Source of the DNA: Paracoccaceae bacterium
GTDB lineage: Bacteria > Pseudomonadota > Alphaproteobacteria > Rhodobacterales > Rhodobacteraceae
Assembly (NCBI GenBank): GCA_009773055.1
Contig: WOUW01000002.1
Location: 22,518 to 86,517, forward strand
DNA: 64,000 nucleotides
Direction: 5' to 3'
The notes under the pieces were generated by a model, which was not told the DNA's origin, made no database searches, and saw nothing but the letters and a program-made list of their open reading frames with translations. The position numbers were made by a program, and so were the translations under genes. How positions within the stretch are numbered: the first letter of the stretch is position 1; each line of letters begins with the position of its first letter. Positions 51,659-60,943 of this stretch are shown piece by piece.

Positions 51659-51933
51659 CCAATCACCCGTTTCCATTCCTGGATCATCACCGACTCGAAA
51701 AGTCCGGCCTTGCCATAGGGATCATTCGCCGCCCAAGCCTCGGCCTCGGCCTTGGAGCCGACGCCAAGGATCAGCAGGCTGCCGCACATCTGACCTGCCG
51801 CGTCGATGAAGGGCCCGGCCTGCTCGACCACGCCAGTCTCTTGTATATACGCCAAATGCGCCGATCGGTTTTCGACCCGGGTCTGCAGGGCATTGGGTTT
51901 GTCGAGGCAAATCAAGGCATAGCGCATGGTCAT
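51655..51933 (-). CDS. YciI family protein
   Basis: A 92-residue YciI-like protein: MRYALICLDKPNALQTRVENRSAHLAYI, QAGPFIDAAGQMCGSLLIL, and AEAWAANDPYGKAGLFESV, with the conserved His and Asp of the family. The ATG at 51933 overlaps the gpsA stop; a second Met two codons on (51927) is equally possible. Often called a putative hydrolase; the substrate is unknown. It contains a GTATATAC octamer (51843) made by an ATA codon in AYIQ. Confidence 0.9.
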   Translation of the reverse strand: MTMRYALICLDKPNALQTRVENRSAHLAYIQETGVVEQAGPFIDAAGQMCGSLLILGVGSKAEAEAWAANDPYGKAGLFESVMIQEWKRVIG

Positions 51934-52886
51934 TCCTGTTTCAGGGGTCGGCTCATCAGCTGACCGATGGCATCATTTAGCGCGATCCGTCCAGACGCAA
52001 GAGCATCGACCATCGCTGTGACCGGCATATCGATCCGCCGTTCCGTGGCCAGTCTCACAACGGCGCGGGCCGTCGCCACGCCTTCAACCGTGACGCGGGG
52101 GTCGAAAGCCTCGCCTTTCCCCAGCGCACAGCCATAGCGAAAGTTGCGCGACTGCGCCGACGTGCAGGTCAGCACCAGATCGCCAAGGCCCGACAAACCT
52201 GCGAGCGTTTCAGGACGCGCGCCCATGGCACCGGCCAGTCGGACCATCTCGGCATAGCCACGGGTCATCAGGGCCGCCCGCGCGCTGTCGCCCAGACCCG
52301 CGCCGATCACAGTGCCTGCGGCAATGGCGATCACGTTCTTCAATGCGCCGCCAAGTTCGGCCCCGGTGATGTCATCCGTGCGGTAAAGCCGCAATGTCGG
52401 GGTGGAAAGCAGCTCTTGAAGCCGGGAGCCCTCTCCTGTCGTGGCGAGAGTGAGGGCTGTGGGCAGGCCCTTTGCGATGTCTCCTGCAAAACTCGGGCCA
52501 GTCAGGATGGCAGCGTCGGCGCCCGGTCGGCGGTCATGGATCAGCGCAACCGGACCGCGCAGGCTGGCAAGGTCTACCCCCTTGCAGCAGGCCACAAGCG
52601 TCTGGGCCGATCCGATCTCGTGGTAGGTGTCCAGAACTGAGCCCAGCGACTGCATGGGAACGGCCAGAAGAAGCGCCTCTCCACCGACAATTTCTGCAAT
52701 TTCGGCGTGAATAGAGACGTTATCGGGTAGGTTGACCCCGGGAAGCGCGCGGTCGTTGCGCCGGGTGTCGCGCATCGTGTGGACCTGGTCCGCATCGCGG
52801 GCCCAAAGCCGGACGTCGCGGCCCGCCCGCGCCAAAGCCACGGCCAGGGCCGTGCCGAAAGCTCCGGCTCCGACGATGCCGATCAC
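51930..52886 (-). CDS. gpsA: Glycerol-3-phosphate dehydrogenase (NAD(P)+)
   Basis: Reduces dihydroxyacetone phosphate to sn-glycerol-3-phosphate for phospholipid synthesis. 318 residues. Visible: [23 protein letters not shown] (dinucleotide binding), [35 protein letters not shown], and the catalytic Lys region [13 protein letters not shown]. Its start overlaps the tsaD stop by 4 bases, and its stop overlaps the YciI start. The tsaD-gpsA-yciI-EVE order is a common alphaproteobacterial cluster. Confidence 0.97.
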   Translation of the reverse strand: MIGIVGAGAFGTALAVALARAGRDVRLWARDADQVHTMRDTRRNDRALPGVNLPDNVSIHAEIAEIVGGEALLLAVPMQSLGSVLDTYHEIGSAQTLVACCKGVDLASLRGPVALIHDRRPGADAAILTGPSFAGDIAKGLPTALTLATTGEGSRLQELLSTPTLRLYRTDDITGAELGGALKNVIAIAAGTVIGAGLGDSARAALMTRGYAEMVRLAGAMGARPETLAGLSGLGDLVLTCTSAQSRNFRYGCALGKGEAFDPRVTVEGVATARAVVRLATERRIDMPVTAMVDALASGRIALNDAIGQLMSRPLKQE

Positions 52887-53971
52887 GCCTTTGCCCCCTT
52901 CTTCCCCGAACCCAGCATCGCCAAGGCCGTTCCATCCAGCGGCCAGCGCGGACGCGCGACAAAATCAGTCGAAGGCCGCACGCCTGCCCGCAAGCGTTCG
53001 ATCCCCGCCCAGGCGATCATTGCCGCGTTGTCGGTGCAAAGCCGCAGCGGCGGGGCCAGAAAAGGCACCCCTGCCAGCGCGGAAACAGTCTCTAACATGG
53101 CCCGAATGGCCTTGTTTGCCGCCACGCCCCCCGCCACGGCCAGCGCGGTCGGTGGTGTGCCCGTCATCGCCAACGCGCGGGCCGTCTTCTTTGCCAGCAC
53201 TTCGGCCACCGCGGCCTGGAACCCGGCGCAAAGATCGCGGCGATCTTGCACGGTGATCCCGCCCTTTTCGGCCACCAGCGCATCCCGCGCCCGCAGCAGC
53301 GCCGTCTTCAGCCCCGAGAACGACATGTCGCAGCCTTCGCGGTCCAGCAGCGGCCGTGGAAACCGGAACCGCAGCGGATCGCCGAGGAGGGCCTCGGCCT
53401 CGACCGACGGCCCGCCCGGTTGTGGCAAGCCCAGAAGCTTGGCCGTCTTGTCGAAGGCCTCGCCAGGGGCATCGTCGATGGTGCCGCCCAGCCGGGTAAA
53501 GCTGTCCGGCCCCTTGACCAGCAGGAACTGGCAATGCCCGCCTGAAACCAGAAGCATCAGGTAGGGAAAGTCGATGGCATCCGTAAGCCGAGGGGTCAGG
53601 GCATGCCCCGCCAGATGGTTGATTGCCAGCAGAGGCAGGCCTTGCGCCGCGGCAAGGCCGCGCGCCAGCATCACGCCGGACAGGACGCCGCCGATCAACC
53701 CCGGTCCCGCCGTCACCGCGATGGCGGCAAGATCCCTCAGACCGACCCCTGCCTGAGCCAGTGCGGCCTCGACCACTCCGTCCAGCCGCTCGGCATGCGC
53801 CCGTGCAGCAATTTCCGGAACCACCCCACCAAAAGCCTCGTGCAGCCCGGTCTGTCCCAGCACCTCGGACGACAGGATCACCGGGAAACCATCTGGCGGT
53901 GCGCGAACGACAGCTGCGGCGGTGTCGTCGCAGCTCGATTCGATGCCAAGAAGGGTAAGCGTCCGGTCCAT
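52883..53971 (-). CDS. tsaD: tRNA N6-adenosine threonylcarbamoyltransferase
   Basis: Catalytic subunit of the complex that forms t6A37 on ANN-reading tRNAs. The start [22 protein letters not shown] gives 362 residues; the ORF track adds 55 codons that overlap hemD on the other strand. Visible: IESSCDDT, the metal motif INHLAGHAL (HxxxH), [39 protein letters not shown] and [12 protein letters not shown]. First gene of its operon, divergent from hemD. Confidence 0.97.
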   Translation of the reverse strand: MDRTLTLLGIESSCDDTAAAVVRAPPDGFPVILSSEVLGQTGLHEAFGGVVPEIAARAHAERLDGVVEAALAQAGVGLRDLAAIAVTAGPGLIGGVLSGVMLARGLAAAQGLPLLAINHLAGHALTPRLTDAIDFPYLMLLVSGGHCQFLLVKGPDSFTRLGGTIDDAPGEAFDKTAKLLGLPQPGGPSVEAEALLGDPLRFRFPRPLLDREGCDMSFSGLKTALLRARDALVAEKGGITVQDRRDLCAGFQAAVAEVLAKKTARALAMTGTPPTALAVAGGVAANKAIRAMLETVSALAGVPFLAPPLRLCTDNAAMIAWAGIERLRAGVRPSTDFVARPRWPLDGTALAMLGSGKKGAKA

Positions 53972-54050
53972 GGCCGCCGTTGCATGAGGGGTCTCTGGCA
54001 GGTAACACCATGGGCATGGCGAGACAATCCGATCCGGGTTCGGGTCGAGG

Positions 54051-54683
54051 GTGCGACCATCTGTTTCCCCGCTCATGTCACCGCAGTTCCTGTCACCGCC
54101 GATGCCGGAAGGACCCTTCGCTGCGGTCATTTTCACCTCTGCGCAAGGGGTGGAAGGCGCGATCCAGTTGCGGGCCGAACTTCCGCGCCTGGCCTATTGC
54201 GTCGGTCGGGCAACGGCGGCGGCGGCGGCGGCGGCAGGGTTCGACGCGCTGTCATCCGATGGCGACGTGACGGATCTGGTGGCGACCCTTCTGTCCAAGC
54301 CGAAAAATGGTCGATTTCTGTATCTACGAGGCGTAGATACAGCAGGAGAGCTGGAGAACCATCTGATTTCAAATAATATTCCCGTAGTATCTTTACAAGT
54401 GTATTTACAGAAATCCTTACCTCTGGAGGGCGAGTCCCTTTCGCTTCTGAGTCATCCCGGGCCCGTAATCCTGCCGCTTTTCTCTCCTCGAAGTGCGCTG
54501 ATCTTCCAGAGTGCCATGCCCGCAGTTCCCGTGGCCTACCTTTCCGTCGCCGCGATGAGCCAGGCCGTTGCGACGGCCGCCTCTGGCATTCCGCACAGAG
54601 CGCTTGTCATCGCAGCAAGACCCGATGCCGACGCGATGCTCGATGCCGTCGAAAGCTTGCTTGCCGCAGCCCCATTGCCTTGA
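54051..54683 (+). CDS. hemD: Uroporphyrinogen-III synthase, apparently short at the N-terminus
   Basis: Cyclises hydroxymethylbilane to uroporphyrinogen III. From the GTG at 54051 it reads [33 protein letters not shown], then [36 protein letters not shown] and [13 protein letters not shown]. The family normally has about 35 further N-terminal residues with an LLLTRP motif; those are not found in any frame upstream, because the tsaD start is only 80 bases away. So the gene is truncated, damaged or wrongly assembled at its 5' end. Residues 85-125 are encoded by A/T-rich DNA with clustered rare codons. Next genes: mitofilin-like, hemY. Confidence 0.75.
   Translation: MRPSVSPLMSPQFLSPPMPEGPFAAVIFTSAQGVEGAIQLRAELPRLAYCVGRATAAAAAAAGFDALSSDGDVTDLVATLLSKPKNGRFLYLRGVDTAGELENHLISNNIPVVSLQVYLQKSLPLEGESLSLLSHPGPVILPLFSPRSALIFQSAMPAVPVAYLSVAAMSQAVATAASGIPHRALVIAARPDADAMLDAVESLLAAAPLP
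54318..54342 (+). repeat. Perfect 11-bp inverted repeat inside hemD
   Basis: CTGTATCTACG-AGG-CGTAGATACAG: an 11-bp perfect stem with a 3-base loop, made of two head-to-head copies of the octamer GTATCTAC/GTAGATAC. It lies within coding sequence (LYLRGVDTA). A further octamer, GTATTTAC, lies at 54402. Such a hairpin in the message could slow translation or act as a protein-binding site. Confidence 0.75.
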
Positions 54684-54736
54684 ACCGAGACCCCACGAGT
54701 GCTTAGGTTGGCAGGACAGGACAAAAGGGCTGCCGC

Positions 54737-55864
54737 ATGACCAGACGCAAGGATCCCCAGCCCGAGACCGAGACTCCGCTGGCCGACGAAGTCATCGCCG
54801 AGGTGATCGAACCGACCGTTGAGGCGAATGCTGCGGACGAGCCTGTCTCCAGCCCCGACCCGGTTGCGCCACCGCCGACGCCGACTTCACCGCCGCGCCG
54901 CAGTGGCGTGTTTGCCCCGCTGCTTGGTGGCGCGCTGGCTGCGCTTGGCGGCTTCGCATTGTCGCATTTCAACGTCTTCGGCCTGGTCGCGCCGGACCAA
55001 AGCGGCGAACTGGCCGCACTTTCGGCAAGCCTGACTGCGGCCCAGGCGGATCAGAAGACAGCCCTGAACCAGGTCACGGGCGAGGTTGCCGCCCTGTCCG
55101 ACCGTCTGGCCAACCTGGAAGCCGCCCCTGCGCCAGGGGTGCCAGACCTCTCCGGCCTCGACGCACTGGATAAACGACTGGCTGCTATCGAAGCGATACC
55201 AGCCGATGCCACGGGGGCCAACCCCGCACTGGCCGCGAAAGTGGCCGAACTGGAGCGTCGACTTACCGCGCTGCCTGCAAATGAACCAAGTGCGGAGATC
55301 CAGAGCCAACTTGACGCCGCGCTCGCTCGGCTTGATGCCGCTGAAAGCGCCGCCAAGACCCGTGCTGCCGAGGCTGAGGCCGCAGCAGCCGATGCCCGTC
55401 GCAGCCAAGCTCTTGATGCGCTCAGTCAGGCGGTAACCGAAGGGCGTCCCTTTGCCGCGGAATTGCAGACGCTGGCCGACCCCGCCCTGACGTCGGCGCT
55501 TGGGCCGATTGCAGAAGCCGGAGCACCGACGCTTTCCAGCTTGCAGGCCGATTTCCCCGACGCCGCCCGCGAAACCCTTCGCGTTGCCCGTGAATTGAGC
55601 CCAGAGGATGGCTGGTCCAACCGCCTGGTAGATTTTCTCGCGGCGCAAACCGGTGCCCGGCCCGTGACCCCGCTTGAGGGAACGACCCCGGACGCCATCC
55701 TGTCCCGCGCCGAATTCGCGCTGTCCGAAGGCCGCGTGGCCGATGCGCTGGCCGAGCTTGCACCGCTGGAGGATGCCGTGAAAGCCCCGCTGGACACCTG
55801 GATTGCTGCCGCAACCAACCACGTCGCCGCAACCGCCGCCCTGCAATCCGCCCGGGGGGAATGA
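54737..55864 (+). CDS. Mitofilin family membrane protein (COG4223)
   Basis: A 375-residue inner-membrane protein: acidic, Pro-rich cytoplasmic N-terminus (about 55 residues), one membrane helix (VFAPLLGGALAALGGFALSHF, about 58-78), then a long periplasmic coiled coil (about 90-235, repeating LAALSASLTAAQ, ALSDRLANLEA) and a C-terminal mitofilin-like domain (FAAELQTLADPAL, FPDAARETLRVARELS). Alphaproteobacterial homologues of mitochondrial Mic60 are encoded in the same hem locus. It probably shapes membranes or contact sites. Overlaps the hemY start. Confidence 0.9.
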   Translation: MTRRKDPQPETETPLADEVIAEVIEPTVEANAADEPVSSPDPVAPPPTPTSPPRRSGVFAPLLGGALAALGGFALSHFNVFGLVAPDQSGELAALSASLTAAQADQKTALNQVTGEVAALSDRLANLEAAPAPGVPDLSGLDALDKRLAAIEAIPADATGANPALAAKVAELERRLTALPANEPSAEIQSQLDAALARLDAAESAAKTRAAEAEAAAADARRSQALDALSQAVTEGRPFAAELQTLADPALTSALGPIAEAGAPTLSSLQADFPDAARETLRVARELSPEDGWSNRLVDFLAAQTGARPVTPLEGTTPDAILSRAEFALSEGRVADALAELAPLEDAVKAPLDTWIAAATNHVAATAALQSARGE

Positions 55865-57312
55865 TGCTCTGGTCGCTGACAAAGGTCATCCTCTTCGTCG
55901 TCCTCGTCGCTGCGCTTGCGCTTGGGGCCGGGCTTCTGTCCGAAACCGGCGAGACGATGCGCATCACCGTGGCCGGGTGGGAGTTCACCATCGGGCCGGT
56001 GCAGGCCGTTGTCCTGGCCTTGCTGATCATCGTGGCCGTTTGGGTCTTGCTGAAGGCGCTTGGTCTTCTTGGGGCCACGTTCCGCTTTCTGAACGGCGAC
56101 GAAACGGCGATCTCGCGCTATTTCGACCGCAATCGCGAACGGAAAGGCTATCGCGCCCTGTCCGAGGGCCTGATGGCTCTGGCCTCTGGCGAGCCGCGTC
56201 TCGCGCTGACCCGCGCCCAGAATGCCGAGCGTTTGCTCGGAAAACCTGAACTGACCACACTTCTTGTCGCGCAGGCCGCCGAAGCCGCTGGCGACCGCAA
56301 GCGCGCGACCGAGGCCTACAAGACGCTTCTGAAGGACGATGCCACCCGTTTTGTCGGCGTGCGCGGCCTTCTGCAGCAAAAGCTGGCCGACGGGGATCGC
56401 GAAGTGGCACTGAAGCTGGCCGAAAAGGCCTTCCAGCTTCGGCCCAAACATGCGGAAACCCAGGACATCCTGCTGAAACTGCAGTCTGATTCCGGCGACT
56501 GGTCCGGTGCTCGGACGACCCTTGGTGCCAAACTGCGGGCGGGGACCTTGCCGAAGGACGTCTACCGCCGTCGTGATGCAGTTCTGGCCCTGCAGCAGGC
56601 CCGCACTGTGGTCGACGACACTGCCAGCATCGAGGCGCGCGAGGCCGCCATCGAGGCCAACAAGCTGTCGCCTGACCTGATCCCCGCCGCCGCCATGGCC
56701 GCGCGCGGTTATCTGGCCAAAGGCGACAGGAAGAACGCGACCCGAGTCTTGAAGAAGGCCTGGGAAGTCCTGCCTCACCCCGATCTTGCCGCCGCCTTTG
56801 CCGAGATCGAGCCTGAAGAGACCCCGCAGGATCGGCTGAAACGCTTCCGCACCCTGACCAATCTGCGCCCGGACAACGATGAAACCCGGATGCTTCTGGC
56901 CGAACTCATGCTAGCAGCCGAGGACTTCCCCGGCGCCCGCCGTTCCCTGGACGATGTCGCCACCCGTGCGCCCACTCAGCGTTCACTGGCAATACTGGCT
57001 GCAATCGCGCGGGGCGAGGGGGCAGAAGATTCCATCGTGCGCGATCTGGTCGCACGCGCAATCGCGGCTCCGCGTGGCCCACAGTGGGTTTGCGACAAGT
57101 GCCATGCCATTCATGATGGATGGCAGCCGGTCTGCGACAACTGCGGCAGCTTCGACACCCTATCCTGGCAGACGCCCCCGGTCACCGCAACGGCTTCGAC
57201 CGCTCTGGCGGACCTTCTGCCATTGATGGACGCCCGCCCCGCCCCGGAACCGACCCCTGAACCCGAGGACGAACCGCTTCCCCTGGACGAGATCGCCCGG
57301 CGCGCAAATTAG
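55861..57312 (+). CDS. hemY: HemY-type TPR membrane protein with C-terminal zinc ribbon
   Basis: A 483-residue protein with two N-terminal membrane helices (about 6-26 and 42-64), HemY_N region (LLGATFRFLNGDETAISRYFDRNRERKGYRALSEGLMALASGE), tetratricopeptide repeats (about 120-370) and a C-terminal CxxC...CxxC ribbon (CDKCHAIHDGWQPVCDNCG, about 397-416) resembling the LapB rubredoxin-type module. HemY here is the heme-locus TPR protein, not protoporphyrinogen oxidase. The ATG overlaps the mitofilin stop; a second ATG follows immediately. Confidence 0.9.
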   Translation: MMLWSLTKVILFVVLVAALALGAGLLSETGETMRITVAGWEFTIGPVQAVVLALLIIVAVWVLLKALGLLGATFRFLNGDETAISRYFDRNRERKGYRALSEGLMALASGEPRLALTRAQNAERLLGKPELTTLLVAQAAEAAGDRKRATEAYKTLLKDDATRFVGVRGLLQQKLADGDREVALKLAEKAFQLRPKHAETQDILLKLQSDSGDWSGARTTLGAKLRAGTLPKDVYRRRDAVLALQQARTVVDDTASIEAREAAIEANKLSPDLIPAAAMAARGYLAKGDRKNATRVLKKAWEVLPHPDLAAAFAEIEPEETPQDRLKRFRTLTNLRPDNDETRMLLAELMLAAEDFPGARRSLDDVATRAPTQRSLAILAAIARGEGAEDSIVRDLVARAIAAPRGPQWVCDKCHAIHDGWQPVCDNCGSFDTLSWQTPPVTATASTALADLLPLMDARPAPEPTPEPEDEPLPLDEIARRAN

Positions 57313-57361
57313 GACTACACAGTCCGGATAGGCGGTGCTAATAGCCCGCGCAGGGAAGAAT

Positions 57362-57437
57362 GCCGGTGTAGCTCAGCTGGTAGAGCACGTCATTCGTAAT
57401 GATGGGGTCGGGGGTTCGAGTCCCTTCACCGGCACCA
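57362..57437 (+). tRNA. tRNA-Thr (anticodon CGU)
   Basis: A complete cloverleaf: acceptor GCCGGTG pairs with CACCGGC; D arm GCTC-AGCTGGTAGA-GAGC-type; anticodon arm CGTCA-TTCGTAA-TGATG with anticodon CGT (reads ACG); T arm GGGGG-TTCGAGT-CCCTT; discriminator A and encoded CCA. 76 bases including CCA. It lies downstream of hemY and is followed by a terminator hairpin. The 3' end is intact; no attachment-site duplication was noticed. Confidence 0.97.
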
Positions 57438-57466
57438 TTCTTCTCTGAAATCTTCCGCCTGAAGCA

Positions 57467-57498
57467 AAAGCCGCCGGACCTTTCGGACCGGCGGCTTT
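57467..57498 (+). terminator. Intrinsic terminator between tRNA-Thr and the helicase gene
   Basis: AAAGCCGCCGG (57467-57477) pairs perfectly with CCGGCGGCTTT (57488-57498) around a 10-base loop, followed on the plus strand by GCTGTTTTC. It ends the tRNA transcript and, with the A-rich opposite side, may also end the minus-strand helicase message. Confidence 0.85.
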
Positions 57499-57512
57499 GC
57501 TGTTTTCTGGGC

Positions 57513-60020
57513 TTAACGCTTCGGACCCTTGGGCGGCACGAACCGCTTCGAGGTGTCCTTGGCGTCTGCGCGAGGCTTTGCCGGACGATCCGACGCGGCT
57601 GCACGGTCAAACGGCTTCTTGCTTCCCGGACCGGCGCTTTTGAACCCGCCCGGCTTGCCTGCGCCTTCGCGCTTCACATAGGGACGTGCGTCATCGCCCT
57701 TTGGGGCGAAGGTTTTTTTCGGACGATCGCCATCCTCACGCGGGCGGAAGCCCTCGGGTTTCGGAGCATAGGGCTTGCGGGCCGGGCGCTCTCCGTCCTC
57801 GCGCGGCTTGAAGCCTTCGGCGCGGGGTTTGTAGCCCTCGGATTTCCCGGCATAAGGCTTTCGCGCAGGGCGATCGCCCTCGGCACGCGGCGCATGCTCG
57901 GCCCGCGGCTTGTAGCCTTCCGTCCTGGCTGCATAGGGCTTGCGCGCCGGGCGGTCGCCTTCGGCTGTAGCAGCACCCTCGCCACGCGGCTTGTAGTTTT
58001 CGGGCTTGCCCTTGTAGCCGCCACCCTCGCTGGCATGGCTTTTGAAGCCTACCGCACGCGCCGGGCGGTCCGAAGACCCGCCATGGCTTTTGAATCCGGC
58101 CGAACGCGGCGCGGTCTTCTGGTCCGGGGTCCAACGCGGCTTCTTCGGAACTTCCTCGGTCACCTCGAGGCGCGGCGCGCGGTCGGCATAGGCCGGACGT
58201 TCCGCGTAGGCGGGACGCGCTAGACGATCGTCCTGCCGCTTTTCGTTCCACTCCGGCCGCGCTTCGCTGGGCGACACGCGGGGACGGTCTTCATACTTGG
58301 GCTTCGGCTTCGGCGCATACTCGCGCGGAGCGGCTTCGACACCCTCCTCCTCGACCACACGCGGCGGCTTCGGCGCATAGGCAGGCTTTTCGCGTCGTTC
58401 GGGACGATCCGGCTTCACAAAGCGTGGCTTGTCGAGATCCGGCTCGCCTTCGATCCGCTCCATCGTCAGGCCCTTGTCAAGCTCGACCGTGCCACCGAAG
58501 CGCGAGGCCAGCGCTTCGGAGATCTGCACGAAGGTCTCGTCCTCGCGCACCCGGATCGCGCCAATGCCATCCTTGGCGATGCTGCCCGCGTCGCAGATCT
58601 TCGGCAACAGCCAGCGCGCCTCGGCCCGGCCTGCCCGGCCAACGCTGATGCGGAACCAGACCGAAGGCCCGAACTCCCCACGTTCCCGCGGAGCGGACGG
58701 CGGCGGGACGGGCAAGTCGGTCGACAGCACTTCCGGGGCCGACCGGCCCTCTCGCCACAACCGAACGAAGGCTGCCGCCAGGGCTTCGGCACCAAATTGC
58801 TCCAGTAGATCCCCGGCAATGCCGACATCGTCGCCAATCGGCATGGTCAACGCCGGATGCTCCAGAATTCGCAGGTCGTCCTTGGCCTGAACGTCGTCCG
58901 CGCCGGGGGCCGAGCCCCATTCGGCGACAACCTTCGCGCCCGCCAGCAACCGCTGCGCCTTCTTGTATTCCGCCGGCGTCACGATCAGCGCCGAGACGCC
59001 CTTCTTGCCCGCGCGCCCCGTCCGGCCCGACCGGTGCAACAGGGTTTCCGAGTTCGACGGCAAGTCGGCATGGATCACCAGTTCCAGCCCCGGCAAGTCG
59101 ATGCCCCGCGCGGCCACATCGGTGGCAATACACACCCGCGCCCGCCCGTCTCGCAACGCTTGCAGCGCATGGGTGCGTTCCTGCTGCGACAACTCGCCCG
59201 ACAGCGCGACGACCTGGAACCCCCGGTTCCCCATCCGCGCCAGAAGGTGGTTCACGTTGACCCGGGTCTTGCAGAAAACGATGGCCGTGCGCGCATCATA
59301 ATAGCGCAGCACGTTGAAAATCGCATGCTCCCGGTCGCGCACCGCTACGCTCAGTGCGTGATACTCGATGTCGACATGCTGCTTCGCCTCGCCCTGCGCC
59401 GCGATCCGCAGGGCATCCTTCTGGAACTCACCGGCCAGCTTTTCGATTTCCTTCGGCACCGTGGCCGAGAACATCAGTGTCCGGCGTTCCGGGGGGGCTG
59501 CAGCCAGGATGAACTCCAGATCCTCGGCAAACCCGAGGTCCAGCATCTCGTCCGCTTCGTCCAGCACCACGGCGCGCAGGCCCGACAGGTCCAGCGATCC
59601 GCGCTCGATGTGGTCACGCAGACGGCCGGGGGTCCCGACGACGATATGCGCGCCACGATCCAGCGCCCGGCGTTCGGTCCGGTAGTCCATCCCGCCGACG
59701 CAAGTCGCCAGTTTGGCCGACGCGCCTGCATAGAGCCACTCCAACTCGCGTGCGACTTGCAGCGCAAGTTCCCGCGTTGGAGCGATGGCCAAAGCAATCG
59801 GCTTGTCGGCATACAGAAGCACGTCCTGCCCGCCCAGAATCTCTGGTGCAATCGCAAGGCCAAAGGCCACCGTCTTGCCCGACCCGGTCTGCGCCGAAAC
59901 CAGCATATCGCGCCCGGCAACGCCGTCCGCCAAAACGGCGTCCTGCACCGAAGTCAGCGTCTCATAGCCCTTAGCGGCCAAAGCCTGCGCCAGCGGCGCG
60001 GCCACGTGTTCAATCGTCAT
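57513..60020 (-). CDS. DEAD-box RNA helicase with long basic repetitive tail
   Basis: An 835-residue ATP-dependent RNA helicase. The start MTIEHVAAPLAQAL is used; the ORF track adds 123 codons upstream. Motifs: Q-motif region LTSVQDAVL, AQTGSGKT (residue ~43-50), PTRELA, VVLDEADEML, SAT in MFSATVP, ARGIDLPG and HRSGRTGRAG. A DbpA-like RNA-binding region follows (about 440-520). The last ~300 residues are basic and disordered with imperfect repeats of the form RPARKPYAxKxEGYKPRAE and GFKSHG. Such tails bind RNA and drive condensate formation; it resembles cold-shock DeaD/CsdA-type helicases. Confidence 0.93.
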   Translation of the reverse strand: MTIEHVAAPLAQALAAKGYETLTSVQDAVLADGVAGRDMLVSAQTGSGKTVAFGLAIAPEILGGQDVLLYADKPIALAIAPTRELALQVARELEWLYAGASAKLATCVGGMDYRTERRALDRGAHIVVGTPGRLRDHIERGSLDLSGLRAVVLDEADEMLDLGFAEDLEFILAAAPPERRTLMFSATVPKEIEKLAGEFQKDALRIAAQGEAKQHVDIEYHALSVAVRDREHAIFNVLRYYDARTAIVFCKTRVNVNHLLARMGNRGFQVVALSGELSQQERTHALQALRDGRARVCIATDVAARGIDLPGLELVIHADLPSNSETLLHRSGRTGRAGKKGVSALIVTPAEYKKAQRLLAGAKVVAEWGSAPGADDVQAKDDLRILEHPALTMPIGDDVGIAGDLLEQFGAEALAAAFVRLWREGRSAPEVLSTDLPVPPPSAPRERGEFGPSVWFRISVGRAGRAEARWLLPKICDAGSIAKDGIGAIRVREDETFVQISEALASRFGGTVELDKGLTMERIEGEPDLDKPRFVKPDRPERREKPAYAPKPPRVVEEEGVEAAPREYAPKPKPKYEDRPRVSPSEARPEWNEKRQDDRLARPAYAERPAYADRAPRLEVTEEVPKKPRWTPDQKTAPRSAGFKSHGGSSDRPARAVGFKSHASEGGGYKGKPENYKPRGEGAATAEGDRPARKPYAARTEGYKPRAEHAPRAEGDRPARKPYAGKSEGYKPRAEGFKPREDGERPARKPYAPKPEGFRPREDGDRPKKTFAPKGDDARPYVKREGAGKPGGFKSAGPGSKKPFDRAAASDRPAKPRADAKDTSKRFVPPKGPKR

Positions 60021-60163
60021 GATGTCTTTCCAAAGGGGGGCGTAGCCATGCGCCCGTACAAGCCAAACGGCCCGTGTCCCTTTGGTGCGGGCCTCCTCGC
60101 CCACAGTCCCGGAATCTTGACCGTGGGGGGCCAGTAAACGAAACTTTGCCGACTGTATAGGCC

Positions 60164-60943
60164 TTACGCCGGGATCAGCCGCGCTAGCGCCGCGGCATGC
60201 AGCTTCGGGGGCAGCGCAAGCACGCCCTCGGCCAGCGCGGTCGGCGCGTTGAACCGAAGCGCCGCACCTTTGCGGTCCGTGACCACCGCCCCCGCGCGTT
60301 CCGCGATCAGGCTTCCGGCCGCGATGTCCCATTCCCAGGCGTCGCGCAGGGTCAGCATCCCGTCGAACCGCCCCTCTGCCGCGAGACACATCCTATACGC
60401 CAGCGACGCCCGGAAGCTTCGCGTGATCTCGGGCACGCCGCCCGGCCACTTCTCTGGCACCATGTTGGCCTTTGTCGTCAGGATGTTGGCACCTTCCAGC
60501 CGCTCACGCCCGCTGGATTGGATCACCTCACCATCCCGCATCGGGGCCGAGGTCGCTGAGGCCACATATATACGGTCGATCGCTGGTAGATACACGACCC
60601 CCGCCGTGACTTTGCCCTTGTGCGCCACGGCCAGCGAATGCGCCCAGGTCTCTTCCCCGGCCACAAAGGCGCGGGTGCCGTCGATGGGGTCGATGATGTA
60701 CACTGTATCTACAGCCAGTCGGTCTGCCTTGTCCGGCGTTTCCTCGGACAACCAGCCGTAGTCAGGCCGCGCAGCCAGTAGCTTTGCTTTCAGCATGTCG
60801 TTGACGGCAAGGTCGGCCTCGGTCACCGGCCCATGCTCGCCGCCCTTGTCCCAGACCTGCGGGTTCTTGCGCCAATAGCGCAGCGCGATCCGCCCCGCCT
60901 CGCGCGCGGCGTCTGTCAGCAGCGCCAGATCACGCGCCGGCAA
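60164..60943 (-). CDS. cysQ: 3'(2'),5'-bisphosphate nucleotidase
   Basis: Hydrolyses PAP to AMP, clearing the by-product of sulfate assimilation. 259 residues, inositol-monophosphatase fold. Visible: EADLAVND, LSEET, the metal motif DPIDGTRAF, and WEWDIAAGSLI. Its first 14 bases overlap the pmbA 3' end. It contains GTAGATAC (60586) and GTATCTAC (60705) octamers and an ATATATAC variant. A nearby annotation as inositol monophosphatase is possible, but SEETPDKADRL and context in related genomes favour CysQ. Confidence 0.88.
   Translation of the reverse strand: MPARDLALLTDAAREAGRIALRYWRKNPQVWDKGGEHGPVTEADLAVNDMLKAKLLAARPDYGWLSEETPDKADRLAVDTVYIIDPIDGTRAFVAGEETWAHSLAVAHKGKVTAGVVYLPAIDRIYVASATSAPMRDGEVIQSSGRERLEGANILTTKANMVPEKWPGGVPEITRSFRASLAYRMCLAAEGRFDGMLTLRDAWEWDIAAGSLIAERAGAVVTDRKGAALRFNAPTALAEGVLALPPKLHAAALARLIPA

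Noticed and set aside
57600-58120. CRISPR-like repeats
   Set aside because: The repeats are in frame, imperfect and encode the basic tail of the helicase; no constant repeat-spacer structure.
57513-60389. 958-codon form of the helicase
   Set aside because: The extra N-terminal part runs through the promoter region and cysQ antisense; MTIEHVAAPL is the family-like start.
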